In this document: positions 17,215 through 26,678 of the stretch, in pieces
Layout of the letters: every line of letters begins with the position of its first letter
How positions within the stretch are numbered: the stretch's first letter is position 1
DNA from: an uncultured Prevotellaceae bacterium
GTDB taxonomy: Bacteria > Bacteroidota > Bacteroidia > Bacteroidales > Bacteroidaceae
Reading direction: 5' to 3'
DNA: 64,000 nt
NCBI GenBank assembly: GCA_902799905.1
Contig: CADCCB010000011.1
Coordinates: forward strand, 1 to 64,000
The notes under the pieces: model-generated
Databases searched by the model: none
The model's input: only the letters and a program-made list of their open reading frames with translations
Told to the model about the DNA's origin: nothing
Position numbers and translations under genes: made by a program

Positions 17215-19983
17215 TTAGAGTTTCTTTTTAATAAAGTCTACCTCGCTGATCAACTGATTCTTGATATCCTCATAGGCAGAACTGTTGAGAGTATCGCGCT
17301 GCAAGTTGATCTGTGACACCTTGTCGTAATAATAGTTCATATCCTTCACGGCTTTCACCATTTCCTGGTATTTCTCCTGGCCAATAGCCATGATGCGTTT
17401 CTCCAGTTCAGCCACGAAGGTGTCGTGCATCTTCTTGTCGTTGAGTTTCAGTTTGAACAGGTTGAAGGCTGTGGCGCGGTCGCCGGCCTTAGGATGGTTC
17501 AGGTCTACCCAGTAGTCGTCGAGGGCGCGTGAGGATTCGTTGTAGTCCCTGTATTGGTAGCGTCCTTTCTCGTTGCGAATCATGCCGAACATCAGACCCT
17601 TGATCCACAGTTCCAGTGCGTCGCTGGTGCCTTCCTGCGGATAGATGCTCCAGCCCTCCTGTTCCATCCTGCTTTCGACCATGGCATCGAAGTGGATGTT
17701 CCATGATGCCTCTTCGGCCTTCTTGCGGCAGATATCGATGTCTTGTAGCACACAGGGCGGCACGGGACCCACCATACGGTAGATGATAATCGAAGTCTTG
17801 GAGCCTGTGCTGCAGAACTCAGGCTTCGAACTCTGGTCTTTCAGCAACTTGGTGATGGCTTCAGCCGAGATGGGCGAGTGGCTTTGGTCGTAGACACCCA
17901 CTACGAATGTGTCATCGGGCTGCATCTTCGGCACGATGCCCTGACTCTGGATGTTGAAGTTGAGCAGGGGTGAACTCTTCTGCACAGCCTCCGTCAGGAT
18001 GCGTGTCTGATTGGCGGGCGACAGATCCTTGTACACCTGGTCGATGGTGATCGATGCCCATTGCTGTGCTTCGTCGAGGGCCGTGGTGTATTCGATGAAG
18101 ATATCCTCCAGTTCCTGCTCTGTCTTCTTGGCCATTGCCAGCACATTGTTCTTGCCGAGGAAGTAGGAGGTGAGGCTATCGTTGGTCACCTGGATGCGGT
18201 CTACATAGTTCTCGGTCAGGTCTATCTGGAACAGCGGCTTCTTGGCCTCGACACCATACAGGACGGCAGCCTTCTGCTTCTCGAACTTCGCGTGCAGGGC
18301 ATTCAGACGGTCTGCGATGTCTTTCACGGTGTTGAGCAGGGTAGTCAACTGTGCCAGCAGTTTGCTGTAGAAATTGATGGCAGCCTCGCGGCGAACGATC
18401 TCACGGTGGTTGATGGCCACGTTGCGGGCAGCACTGTTCACGTTGTTCTTGTATTCCTCGGTCAGGTTCTTCGAGAGAGAGTACCAGGCATGGTCGTAGT
18501 TGGCCAGTGTGCTCTCAGCGGCAGCCAGTGCACCGTCGAGCGAAGCCACCTTTTCCTTATGGCTGCTCAGTTCATCGGTCATCTCATTATTGCAGGCGTT
18601 GATCTGCTCCTGAATGGCTATCAGCAGGTTTTCGGTAGACTTCACACCGTTCTGCTGCAGATACTGGTCTACCAGTTCGTTGAGGCTGGCACTGACCTTT
18701 TCCGACAGTTCTGCCACCTTCGTCGGATAGTCTTTCACGTCGGTAGCCTCATAGGCCACCCTGTTCAGCCAGTCACTGGCTTCACCCTTGGGCGACTTCA
18801 CGTTCAGGATCTCCGGCATCGACTGGCGTGGTGCCTTCGGCAGCATGTAGTCAGTCACTTGGTCGTAGCCTTCGTTCTCGCGTATCTCCATGTCATTGAT
18901 CCACTGGGTGGCTGCCTTCGTAGCGTCACCCTTGCTTGTCTGCAGGGTGTCTATGATCTGCTGGGCGGCCTTCAGGGCATAGAGGGCACCCAGTTCGTTG
19001 CCATTGACGGTAATCTCGCACATACCCATGCCGGAGGCCCATGCCACCTTGTTGCCGATGTCGTAGTTGCGTGAGTACATCCTCACCTTCAGGTTGTTCA
19101 GGTCGCTGTTGACTCCAGCCGACGTGTCGCCTGAGAGTGTGGCCAGCGAGAGGCCTATCATAGCGCAGAGATCGTCAATCTTGCTGACGCAATCCTTGGT
19201 GGCATTCGTGTTGTCAATGAGTTTGACGGTGTCAAATGGCGGCATGTTGGTTTGGAACCTGGCGTTCAGATTCTCCAACTCTATTTTCTCTGTGCTCACA
19301 TTGCGACACATCAGCCAGTCGATGTCGACGATGGAACCGAAAGCGTTGGGGCGGGCATTGGGCACCTTGGCCTCTACCTGCGAGATAAACACGCCTGGCA
19401 TCACGGCATAACCGTTCAGTTCGTGTCCAGGGAAATGTTCACGTATGAGATAGGCTACGCTCAGGAACGAGCCACAGCCAGTGCCACCGCAGATGGAGAA
19501 GATCATGTGGATGACGGGCGTGTTGTTGCCCACCACCTTGTAGGCTTCGTTGTCGATATGCTCCAGACGGGTGATGTCCGACAACTTGTTCTGGATGCTG
19601 ATGCGCACATTCTCATGATTGACCCAGAAAGCGAAGCGTCCGTTGCTCCTCACCTGGCCTGCGCCTTCGGTCATTGTGACCATAGCCGATGCGTTCTCGT
19701 TGGGGAACCAGTTCAGGTAGTTCTTGTTTCTCTCAAACAATGAGAACGGGTCGAGCACGCTGATCGACACCTGCTCGTCAGCATCGAGCATCACCCTCTT
19801 GCCGTTGCGTGTCATCACCCTCTGCTTCTCAAACTCTCCCTTGTCTGTGTCGATACCCAAGAATCCCACCATCGGTGGCACTTCGCCATAGGTGTCCAAA
19901 AACATCTTTTTGGTATTCAGAATGGCGTTGATACCTGTTCCGCCAATACCAATAAATAAACTCCTTCTAATGTTTGTAGCCAT
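17215..19983 (-). CDS. Tubulin/FtsZ-like GTPase (Tub_2-type)
   Basis: A 922-residue protein with an N-terminal tubulin/FtsZ-like nucleotide-binding domain. It has a glycine-rich first loop (FIGIGGTGINA, residues 11-20) and the tubulin signature CGGTGCGSFLS at 165-175, with FLGIDTDKGEFE between. The first 300 residues fit the 'tubulin-like' Tub_2 family; the rest is long helical/coiled sequence (about 400-650) and a C-terminal domain I do not recognise. It sits between a vWA membrane protein (46-bp gap) and the papain-like protease (37-bp gap), all co-directional. A regulated polymer or switch coupling the two membrane partners is inferred from context only. Confidence 0.85.
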   Translation of the reverse strand: MATNIRRSLFIGIGGTGINAILNTKKMFLDTYGEVPPMVGFLGIDTDKGEFEKQRVMTRNGKRVMLDADEQVSISVLDPFSLFERNKNYLNWFPNENASAMVTMTEGAGQVRSNGRFAFWVNHENVRISIQNKLSDITRLEHIDNEAYKVVGNNTPVIHMIFSICGGTGCGSFLSVAYLIREHFPGHELNGYAVMPGVFISQVEAKVPNARPNAFGSIVDIDWLMCRNVSTEKIELENLNARFQTNMPPFDTVKLIDNTNATKDCVSKIDDLCAMIGLSLATLSGDTSAGVNSDLNNLKVRMYSRNYDIGNKVAWASGMGMCEITVNGNELGALYALKAAQQIIDTLQTSKGDATKAATQWINDMEIRENEGYDQVTDYMLPKAPRQSMPEILNVKSPKGEASDWLNRVAYEATDVKDYPTKVAELSEKVSASLNELVDQYLQQNGVKSTENLLIAIQEQINACNNEMTDELSSHKEKVASLDGALAAAESTLANYDHAWYSLSKNLTEEYKNNVNSAARNVAINHREIVRREAAINFYSKLLAQLTTLLNTVKDIADRLNALHAKFEKQKAAVLYGVEAKKPLFQIDLTENYVDRIQVTNDSLTSYFLGKNNVLAMAKKTEQELEDIFIEYTTALDEAQQWASITIDQVYKDLSPANQTRILTEAVQKSSPLLNFNIQSQGIVPKMQPDDTFVVGVYDQSHSPISAEAITKLLKDQSSKPEFCSTGSKTSIIIYRMVGPVPPCVLQDIDICRKKAEEASWNIHFDAMVESRMEQEGWSIYPQEGTSDALELWIKGLMFGMIRNEKGRYQYRDYNESSRALDDYWVDLNHPKAGDRATAFNLFKLKLNDKKMHDTFVAELEKRIMAIGQEKYQEMVKAVKDMNYYYDKVSQINLQRDTLNSSAYEDIKNQLISEVDFIKKKL

Positions 19984-20029
19984 AGTAGTAAATATTTTTA
20001 ATTCTTAATTCTTTTACCTTTTTCACATT

Positions 20030-21784
20030 TTAATTCACCTCCATCGTTACCTTCGAGTTCCTCGTCAGGCTCTCTATCTCCAGATAGTCGCCAGCATCGC
20101 AGGTGAACTTGTCCAGCAGATAGTTGGCACCGGCATTGACGCGGATGCCCTTGCCATTGGGTGAGATGACCACGGGGTGATCCCAGCGCTCGTCCACCTC
20201 ATAGCGTTTCTTGCCGCGGAGGGTCTTGTCCAACCACCCCTGCTTTTCTGCCTTGTTGCAGAGCACGATTTCACGGTAGCCCTTGGCAGGCACCGTCTGG
20301 TAGTAGGCTTCGCGCTCGTTGGTCAGCGTCAGGCGGTTCACGCCCCTGAACTTGGGATAGGCCACGGGCTTTATCATGCAGAACCAGAGCACCAGCAGGC
20401 CAATGAACACGATAACGGCCCAGAAGATGATGGTCTGCAGCGGATTCCAGTCGATGTCGTATTCGGCCTCCAGCGTCAGTATGTACTCCTGTGGTACCGA
20501 CTGGTTGACGCGGTCCAACTGGATGCCTTCCACCGTCTTCACCACGAAGTTGCGGTCACCATCCTGTGCATCGCGGTTGAACACGATCTGTAGCAGGCTC
20601 GTCGCATCGTCCTTGCTGACGGTGAATGTCTTGTCCTCCTGTGCCTGGCCGTTATATAACAGGGTGTAGCCGTCGCCCTCCAGGTCTGAGGTCACCTGCA
20701 TCTTGAGCATGGCGCCCTGCCGTTTGGCGTCTTCATTGAACACCATCTTCAGGTCGAGTGTCAGCGTGTCCAGTTCCGACTCGCCCCAGAAGAGGAACGA
20801 CGGGTAGTAGTGGGCGCAGCCCAGGTCGGCACCATCGGTCACTGGTGTGGAGAGGATGCGTTCCGGCTTGTTGATGACCACCACCTCCATCACGGGATTC
20901 TGGATGCCCAGGTCCTGGCGCGAGGTGGTCAGCGTGACGGTGAAGCGGTACTCTGGTGCGTGGTCTATGCTGTCGCTGAAGTCCTGCAGGCTCACCAGTG
21001 GAGACACACGGAAGTCGGCCACGCCGCCCTCCTGCAACTTGTCGCCCTCCACGGTTACGGTGAAGTAGGGGTCATTGCTCTGTACGCTTAGCGGTGTCTC
21101 CCTCGACCAGTCGCTGTGCAGCCTCACCGTCTGGTTCAGTTCGCGGGTGTTGACGGTTATCTCCTGTTTGTCGAACGACATGAAGTGGTCGTGGTAGTCG
21201 CTGCGTATGGCGGTGATGTTGCAACTCTCCTCGATGGCCCGCTTGATCTCGTCGTTGATGGCACCATCGTAGAGTTCCACGTAGTAGGCCCTCGAGTCGC
21301 GGAACTTGCCGCACCACTCTCGGATCAGCCGGCATACCTCTGCCGTGCCTCTGCCGCCGTGGGCGTTGTCCTCACCGTCGGTCATCAGGTAGATGTAGTT
21401 GTACTTACCCTCGTCTATGAAGTCGAGGCCGCGCTCCCAGGCACTCACAATGTTCGTGTTGGTCACGACATCGGCATGTCCGCGCACCAGTTTGTCTATC
21501 TCTGCCCATTTGCTATCGTTGAAGTCCTCGCGCATGAAATGCATCGTCTCCAACGGTTGTCCTTGGAACAGCACCACCGTGATCTCGTTGCCTGGGCTGC
21601 GCTCGCTGATGTCGTCGTGCACGAACTGCAGTGAGCGGTCCAAGATGTTGTAGTTGATCATCGACTTGGTGCAGTCGAAGATGTAGATATAGTTGCTGCG
21701 TTTCACCTTGCTCTGGGCCATCGCCCCCACAAGTCCGCATATCAGCATCGCCATCAAGATGGCCGTCAGTCTTATTCCCCTCAT
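20030..21784 (-). CDS. Membrane-anchored von Willebrand A domain protein
   Basis: A 584-residue protein: signal peptide (IRLTAILMAMLICGLVGAMAQ), then a vWA domain at about residues 31-200 with an intact MIDAS (DCTKS at 37-41, TNTN near 108-111, TDGED at 135-139). Next come 240 residues of beta-rich sequence, a membrane helix at about 446-470 (TIIFWAVIVFIGLLVLWF) and a 110-residue cytoplasmic tail. The topology puts the metal-binding domain outside the inner membrane and the tail inside, where it could meet the tubulin-like protein encoded next. It is the first gene of that operon and has its own promoter, homologous to that of the TIR-Sel1 gene. Confidence 0.85.
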   Translation of the reverse strand: MRGIRLTAILMAMLICGLVGAMAQSKVKRSNYIYIFDCTKSMINYNILDRSLQFVHDDISERSPGNEITVVLFQGQPLETMHFMREDFNDSKWAEIDKLVRGHADVVTNTNIVSAWERGLDFIDEGKYNYIYLMTDGEDNAHGGRGTAEVCRLIREWCGKFRDSRAYYVELYDGAINDEIKRAIEESCNITAIRSDYHDHFMSFDKQEITVNTRELNQTVRLHSDWSRETPLSVQSNDPYFTVTVEGDKLQEGGVADFRVSPLVSLQDFSDSIDHAPEYRFTVTLTTSRQDLGIQNPVMEVVVINKPERILSTPVTDGADLGCAHYYPSFLFWGESELDTLTLDLKMVFNEDAKRQGAMLKMQVTSDLEGDGYTLLYNGQAQEDKTFTVSKDDATSLLQIVFNRDAQDGDRNFVVKTVEGIQLDRVNQSVPQEYILTLEAEYDIDWNPLQTIIFWAVIVFIGLLVLWFCMIKPVAYPKFRGVNRLTLTNEREAYYQTVPAKGYREIVLCNKAEKQGWLDKTLRGKKRYEVDERWDHPVVISPNGKGIRVNAGANYLLDKFTCDAGDYLEIESLTRNSKVTMEVN

Positions 21785-21802
21785 TGTTTTCAGTTTCAGG
21801 TA

Positions 21803-21886
21803 TTTTAGGTTTCAGTCTGCAAAAATAGGAAAATAATCCGAATCACGAAAGAAAATCCATGAAAAATTTTACATCACCTCACTAAA
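21803..21886 (-). promoter_or_regulatory. Promoter region of vWA operon, copy 2 of an 84-bp direct repeat
   Basis: Contains the -7 box TATTTTTGC at 21819-21827 (minus strand). The segment from TTTTAGGTTTCAGT through CCGAATCACGAAAGAAAA to CTCACTAAA is shared with 25900-25983 upstream of the TIR-Sel1 gene, in the same orientation. Confidence 0.8.
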
Positions 21887-21887
21887 A

Positions 21888-24800
21888 CTAGCCTATACCG
21901 AGTTTATTCAGTGTCGCATTAGCATCTTCATACTGGTCACGAACTTGTTTCAGCCAATAAGCAGCCTTGTTGACATTTTTTTGAACAACATCCGGTGCAA
22001 GACCAGCATAGAACTTGCCTACGACATATTTTGAATAGGCGTGTCCTTGCTCTGCTGCTTTCAGATACATGTTGAAGGCCTTTTGTACATCGACCGATGT
22101 TCCTTGTCCTGAAAGATACATACCTGCCGCATTGGCTATCGCACGGACATATCCCTGGTCCGCAGCCTTCATATACCATTTTAAAGCCTTACCATAGTCC
22201 TGGTCGGCACCCTCACCGTTTTCATAGTCGTAGCCGATGCAGAATTGTGCATGAGGATCTCCCATCTCCGCAGCCTTGGAGTACCATAGGAACGCCTTCT
22301 TCTCGTCTTTTACCACACCTTGGCCGTTGTCATAGAGACGGGCGATGGCCTTGATGGCACCAACATGGTCTTGCTCTGCTGCTTTCAGATACCATTCTGC
22401 TGCCTTTCTTAGGTTCTGCTCCACGCCTTCGCCATGTTCGTAATCATATCCCACACAGAACTGGGCATGTATATGTCCTTCGTCGGCTGCTTTCAGGTAC
22501 CAGTCAAAAGCCTTTTTGACATCTTTCTCCACACCCTTGCCGTTATCGTAGAGATTTGCCAATGCAGCCATGGCCTTAGAATGACCTTGTTCGGCTGCCT
22601 GTTCGTACCAGCGGTAGGCTTCTTCATAGTTCTGCTCCACGCCTTCGCCGTGATCATAGTTATAGCCAATACAGAACTGGGCATGTGCGTCGCCTAATCC
22701 AGCAGCCTTCATATAGAGTTCGAATGCCTTGTCAGCATCAGCCTCTACACCCGCACCTTGTTCATACAGGCGTGCTAGGGCTGTTATGGCCTTTTTATAG
22801 TTCTGGTCTGCGGCCACCTGATACCAATATGCTGCTTTTTCTGGATTCTGTTCAACACCTTCTCCATTCAGATAGTCATAGCCCACACAATACTGGGCAT
22901 GAGGCTTTCCTTGTTCTGCTGCGCGCAAATACCATGTAAAGCCTTCCGACGGATCCTGACCGATGCCACGACCCTCATCATAGCACTGTGCCAGAGCAAC
23001 CATGGCGTCGGCATAGCCGCTTTCTGCAGCCTTTCTGTACCATTCCACAGCCTTTTCGTAATCTTGTCCAACACCATCACCTTCTTCATAGTTCATGCCA
23101 AGGAAATACTGTGAACGAAGATGTCCGGCACTAGCAGCCTTCTGACGCAACTCAAATGCCTTCTGTGCATCTTTTTCGACACCGGTACCATTGGAATACA
23201 TTGATGCCAGTTCGGCAATGGCACTACAATCATTCTGCTTGGCAGCCTTTTCAAGCCACTCCCTTCCCTTGTCATAGTCTTGTTCTACGCCAATCCCTCG
23301 CATATAGTCAAAACCGACGCAATACTGGGCATAGGCATCGTCCAACTCAGCGGCCTTGACATACCAGTCAAAACTCTTCTGAAGATCTTTCTCTTCCACA
23401 TCGTCCGACTCATACAGTTCGCCCAATGATATCATGGCCTGGGTATGGTTTTGCCCAGCCGCTTTCTCAAGCCAACTGATGGCTTCGGCCGAGTTCCGCT
23501 CTACACCCTTACCGTAGAGATAGGCTAAACCAACATGGTATTGTCCAATTTCACTGCCACCATTTGCTGCCTGCTCATACAGTTCGAAACTCTTCTTGAA
23601 ATCCTGAGCCGTACCTTCACCTGTCTTATAGAGATAGGCCAGATGGCACATCGCATTCAGATGGCCACTCTCTATGGCTTTCTCATACCAGGCAATGGCT
23701 TCTGCATAATTCTGCTCCACGCCTTCGCCATTCTCGTAGTCGAAGCCAGCGCAGAACTGACCATGAGCATGTCCTAACTGTGCTGCCTTCAGATAGAGTT
23801 CAAATGCCTTCTTGTTGTCTTGAGGCACCCCTTTGCCGTTATCGTAGAGACTTGCAAGTGCAACCATTGCCTTGGCGTTGTTTTGCTCGATGGCCTTCTG
23901 ATACCACTTGACGGCTTCCTCATAGTTCTGCTCCACGCCTTCACCGTGCTCATAGTCGTATCCTGTACAGAATTGAGCGTGGTCGTCACCTTTCTCAGCA
24001 GCCTTGAGATACCATTCGAAGCCTTTCGACATATCTTGTTCCACGCCTTCGCCGTTGTCATAGAGACGTGCCACTTCCTGCATAGCATCTTTGTCGCCAA
24101 GTTTAGCGGAAAGTGTGTACCATTTGCGTGCCTCATCGTCATTCTTCTCCACGCCATAGCCGTTTTGATAACAATTGGCCAGCCAATAGGCGGCTTCTCC
24201 AAATGTATCATTGTAGGACTCCAGACTGCAAGTGCTCCTGCCACCAAGTCCAATCTTGGTGTCAAAGAAGAGTTCTCCACGTTTTTCCATGTCTATCACG
24301 ATGTCCACCAGTTTCTGATACCATCTGACGGCCTCTGTGTAGTTCTGTTGCACGCCCTTTCCAGTATAATAGCAGTGGGCAAGCATGCTATAGGCGAATA
24401 CGTTGTCCTGCATGGCTGCCTTCTTGTAAAGGGCGAAGGCTTTGGCTTCGTCAGGTTCCAGGCCTATCTCACCATTCTCGTAACTGATGCCAAGACTGAC
24501 CATGGCCTCCAACGAACCTCCCCTTACGGCCCGTTCACGCCAGATAAGGGCCTGACGGTCATCCTGAGGCAACCCATCGCCTAACTGATACCGCAGGCTG
24601 ATGGAAAACTGGGCGCTCAGATTGCCTTTGTTGGCAGACAGTTGTTGCCAGTAAAGTGCTTTCTCCATATCCTTTTCTGTACCGATGCCGTTTTCGAAGT
24701 CTGCAACAATATTGTTTTGTGCAAAACTGTGTCCCAGTTCAGCAGCCTCCAATTGCAGTTCGTGGGAACGGGTTTCGTTTTTGGGTACACCAATACCTAT

Positions 24801-25883
24801 TGAATAGCAAATGCCTAACGAATTAAGGGCCTTTGCATATTTCTTCTCAGCAGCACGTGTCAGCCATTCTATCATCATCGGATAGTCCTGGATGGTGCCT
24901 TTTCCATCCCAATAGCAATTTGCCAGCATCTCCTGTGCCTCGGCATCATCGTCAAGAACCGCTTTCTCGTAGATAATCTCAAAAGCCTGGCTGTAGCATG
25001 TTTTTGAACGCTCTTCGTCTTGCACGCCAAGTCCACCATCATGGTAGACATCGCCCAGGTAAAACATGGCCTTGTAGTTGCCAAGTTCAGCGGCTTTTGT
25101 GTAGAGTTCCAGGGCCTTCATGATGTTTTGTTCTACCGTGATGCCATACTGATAGAACATGGCCAGGCCTTCCATACCCTTTGCACAGCCGTGTTCTGCT
25201 GATTTTGTCATCCACTGGAAGGCTGACTCCCAACTCTGTGGCAGTCCGTCGCCATAGCGATAGGCGAGGCCCAGCCAGTATTCTGCCTCAGGAACTCCCA
25301 GCATGGCCGCCTTACGAATGAAGAATGTACTCTTCACGATATCTCTCTGCACGCCATTCCGGCCTTCTTTCAAGTCCAGGCCATTCTGAAGCAATTGCTC
25401 TGCATCGCTCAGTTCGCGTTTCTCGACCTTGGGGATGGAAACTGTTGGCTCAAACTGTGGAACGCCCTTGATACCCAGCAGGATCTGAACGCTCTTCATC
25501 AATTCACCGAATTGTTTCTCCGGTTCAGGAAAAGCATCTATCCAGTTTGACTTTGAAAGGAAATATTCTTTGGCTCCGTCAAACTCATCGTCGGTTATCT
25601 TGAATGTCAGTATGGGGATGTGTCTTTTAGCCGCAATAGTAATCTCGCTGTCTGTCTGCTCAGAAACATTGAAGTTCTGCGAGAAGACGGCAAGCAGCAG
25701 TCGGCTGCTGCGTAACGCTTGTGAGATAACTTTTGGCCAGTCCTCACCTTTGGGTATGTCGCGATAATCTATAAAACAACGAATTTTGTGACTTTCCAGA
25801 TAACCACAGGCTCCTTCCGCTATTTTTCTGTCTTTACGGGAATAACTTATAAAAACGTCATACGAAGTGTTCGTCTTTTCCAT
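21888..25883 (-). CDS. TIR domain - multi-Sel1 repeat protein
   Basis: A 1331-residue cytoplasmic protein. Residues about 7-150 form a TIR domain (YDVFISYSRKDRKIAEGAC, then CFIDYRDIPKGEDW, SRLLLAVFSQNFNVSEQTDSE); the acidic residue in SEQTDSEI lies where NADase TIRs carry the catalytic Glu. From about 165 to the end there are roughly 30 tandem Sel1/TPR-like repeats of 36-38 residues with the pattern A..YD.G.GV.QD..KAF.WY.KAAE.G. Bacterial TIR proteins often act in phage defence by NAD depletion or signalling, with repeats as the sensor. The gene is flanked by 84-bp direct repeats and stands next to the vWA-tubulin-protease operon. Confidence 0.88.
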   Translation of the reverse strand: MEKTNTSYDVFISYSRKDRKIAEGACGYLESHKIRCFIDYRDIPKGEDWPKVISQALRSSRLLLAVFSQNFNVSEQTDSEITIAAKRHIPILTFKITDDEFDGAKEYFLSKSNWIDAFPEPEKQFGELMKSVQILLGIKGVPQFEPTVSIPKVEKRELSDAEQLLQNGLDLKEGRNGVQRDIVKSTFFIRKAAMLGVPEAEYWLGLAYRYGDGLPQSWESAFQWMTKSAEHGCAKGMEGLAMFYQYGITVEQNIMKALELYTKAAELGNYKAMFYLGDVYHDGGLGVQDEERSKTCYSQAFEIIYEKAVLDDDAEAQEMLANCYWDGKGTIQDYPMMIEWLTRAAEKKYAKALNSLGICYSIGIGVPKNETRSHELQLEAAELGHSFAQNNIVADFENGIGTEKDMEKALYWQQLSANKGNLSAQFSISLRYQLGDGLPQDDRQALIWRERAVRGGSLEAMVSLGISYENGEIGLEPDEAKAFALYKKAAMQDNVFAYSMLAHCYYTGKGVQQNYTEAVRWYQKLVDIVIDMEKRGELFFDTKIGLGGRSTCSLESYNDTFGEAAYWLANCYQNGYGVEKNDDEARKWYTLSAKLGDKDAMQEVARLYDNGEGVEQDMSKGFEWYLKAAEKGDDHAQFCTGYDYEHGEGVEQNYEEAVKWYQKAIEQNNAKAMVALASLYDNGKGVPQDNKKAFELYLKAAQLGHAHGQFCAGFDYENGEGVEQNYAEAIAWYEKAIESGHLNAMCHLAYLYKTGEGTAQDFKKSFELYEQAANGGSEIGQYHVGLAYLYGKGVERNSAEAISWLEKAAGQNHTQAMISLGELYESDDVEEKDLQKSFDWYVKAAELDDAYAQYCVGFDYMRGIGVEQDYDKGREWLEKAAKQNDCSAIAELASMYSNGTGVEKDAQKAFELRQKAASAGHLRSQYFLGMNYEEGDGVGQDYEKAVEWYRKAAESGYADAMVALAQCYDEGRGIGQDPSEGFTWYLRAAEQGKPHAQYCVGYDYLNGEGVEQNPEKAAYWYQVAADQNYKKAITALARLYEQGAGVEADADKAFELYMKAAGLGDAHAQFCIGYNYDHGEGVEQNYEEAYRWYEQAAEQGHSKAMAALANLYDNGKGVEKDVKKAFDWYLKAADEGHIHAQFCVGYDYEHGEGVEQNLRKAAEWYLKAAEQDHVGAIKAIARLYDNGQGVVKDEKKAFLWYSKAAEMGDPHAQFCIGYDYENGEGADQDYGKALKWYMKAADQGYVRAIANAAGMYLSGQGTSVDVQKAFNMYLKAAEQGHAYSKYVVGKFYAGLAPDVVQKNVNKAAYWLKQVRDQYEDANATLNKLGIG

Positions 25884-25899
25884 AATTAGGCAATAATTG

Positions 25900-25983
25900 T
25901 TTTAGGTTTCAGTTTGCAAATATAAATAATTATTCCGAATCACGAAAGAAAAACAATGAAAAATTTACATGATCTCACTAAAT
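25900..25983 (-). promoter_or_regulatory. Promoter region of TIR-Sel1 gene, copy 1 of an 84-bp direct repeat
   Basis: Contains the -7 box TATATTTGC at 25916-25924 (minus strand). Strongly similar over its whole length to 21803-21886, so the TIR-Sel1 gene lies between direct repeats. Confidence 0.8.
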
Positions 25984-25990
25984 ATCCCTT

Positions 25991-26530
25991 TTATTGATCT
26001 AAACCTTTCAGCAAAAAGCCATAATCAACTATCTTAGGATCCCCGTAAAGACGGATAAACCTTTTCTTCTGGATTTGTATTCTGCTAAGCAATTCTTTCA
26101 TGGGGAATTGGAGTCCGGGACAGGTCTTTGCAGAGTTGAAATTCCTGTGTCCTCTGATAGCGGCATTGTGATAGCCCAGACTTAAGGCGCTGATCAGCAT
26201 CACAGATGCTTCCAGTTGCTTCTCACTCATTTTCTCCTCATCGAAATCTCCTTCGAAACAAACGCCTACGGACACGCTGTTATAGCCATTGGTATGTGCC
26301 CCAATGGTGTTGCGGGGACGGCCCGTGAATATCTCACCATCCTTGTTAATATAATAGTGGTAGGCTATCCCAGCCCATTTCTGTCCCTTCGTTTCCCTGT
26401 TCAGGTGCCACTGGTGTATCTCCCTGACATCATGCCGGCCTTTTACCTTTGTATGATGAATAACGATGTACTTTGTTGCAGTACGCGGAGTCAGTCGTTC
26501 TCTGAATGCGAGGTCAATGTGATGTAGCAT
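25991..26530 (-). CDS. N-acetylmuramoyl-L-alanine amidase (amidase_2/PGRP type)
   Basis: A 179-residue zinc amidase that would cleave the N-acetylmuramoyl-L-alanine bond of peptidoglycan. Predicted zinc ligands by analogy with T7 lysozyme are His25 (YIVIHHTK), His128 (IRGHRNF) and Cys137 (KTCPG); GRPRNTIGAHTNGYN is the substrate-side motif. No signal peptide is visible, so the protein is cytoplasmic unless lysis or another route releases it. Phage-type endolysins look like this, yet no phage genes are near. Its promoter belongs to the repeated class also found before the 216-residue gene and the STAND gene, and two palindromes lie upstream. Confidence 0.85.
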   Translation of the reverse strand: MLHHIDLAFRERLTPRTATKYIVIHHTKVKGRHDVREIHQWHLNRETKGQKWAGIAYHYYINKDGEIFTGRPRNTIGAHTNGYNSVSVGVCFEGDFDEEKMSEKQLEASVMLISALSLGYHNAAIRGHRNFNSAKTCPGLQFPMKELLSRIQIQKKRFIRLYGDPKIVDYGFLLKGLDQ

Positions 26531-26578
26531 ATTATTTCCCGTTTTTAGTCATTGTGCAGACGGCAATGTTCTGCGCTA

Positions 26579-26586
26579 CAAAAGTA
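26579..26586 (-). promoter_or_regulatory. Promoter -7 box (TACTTTTG) of amidase gene
   Basis: Minus-strand TAnnTTTG within a 38-bp block (CTGCGCTACAAAAGTAGTAA on the plus strand) that is repeated before the 216-residue gene and the STAND gene. Confidence 0.65.
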
Positions 26587-26628
26587 GTAAAAATTTTCTG
26601 AAACAACGATAAAATGAGGTCAAAAAAT

Positions 26629-26662
26629 GAACATATGTTCATAGCGTCACGAACATATGTTC
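26629..26662. promoter_or_regulatory. Two GAACATATGTTC palindromes, 22 bp apart
   Basis: Perfect 12-bp palindromes at 26629-26640 and 26651-26662, centre-to-centre 22 bp, about 45-75 bp upstream of the amidase promoter. The word GAAC-N4-GTTC equals the LexA (SOS) box of Gram-positive bacteria; whether the LexA of this organism uses it is not known to me. Confidence 0.65.
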
Positions 26663-26678
26663 TATAAAATGGCATGCT

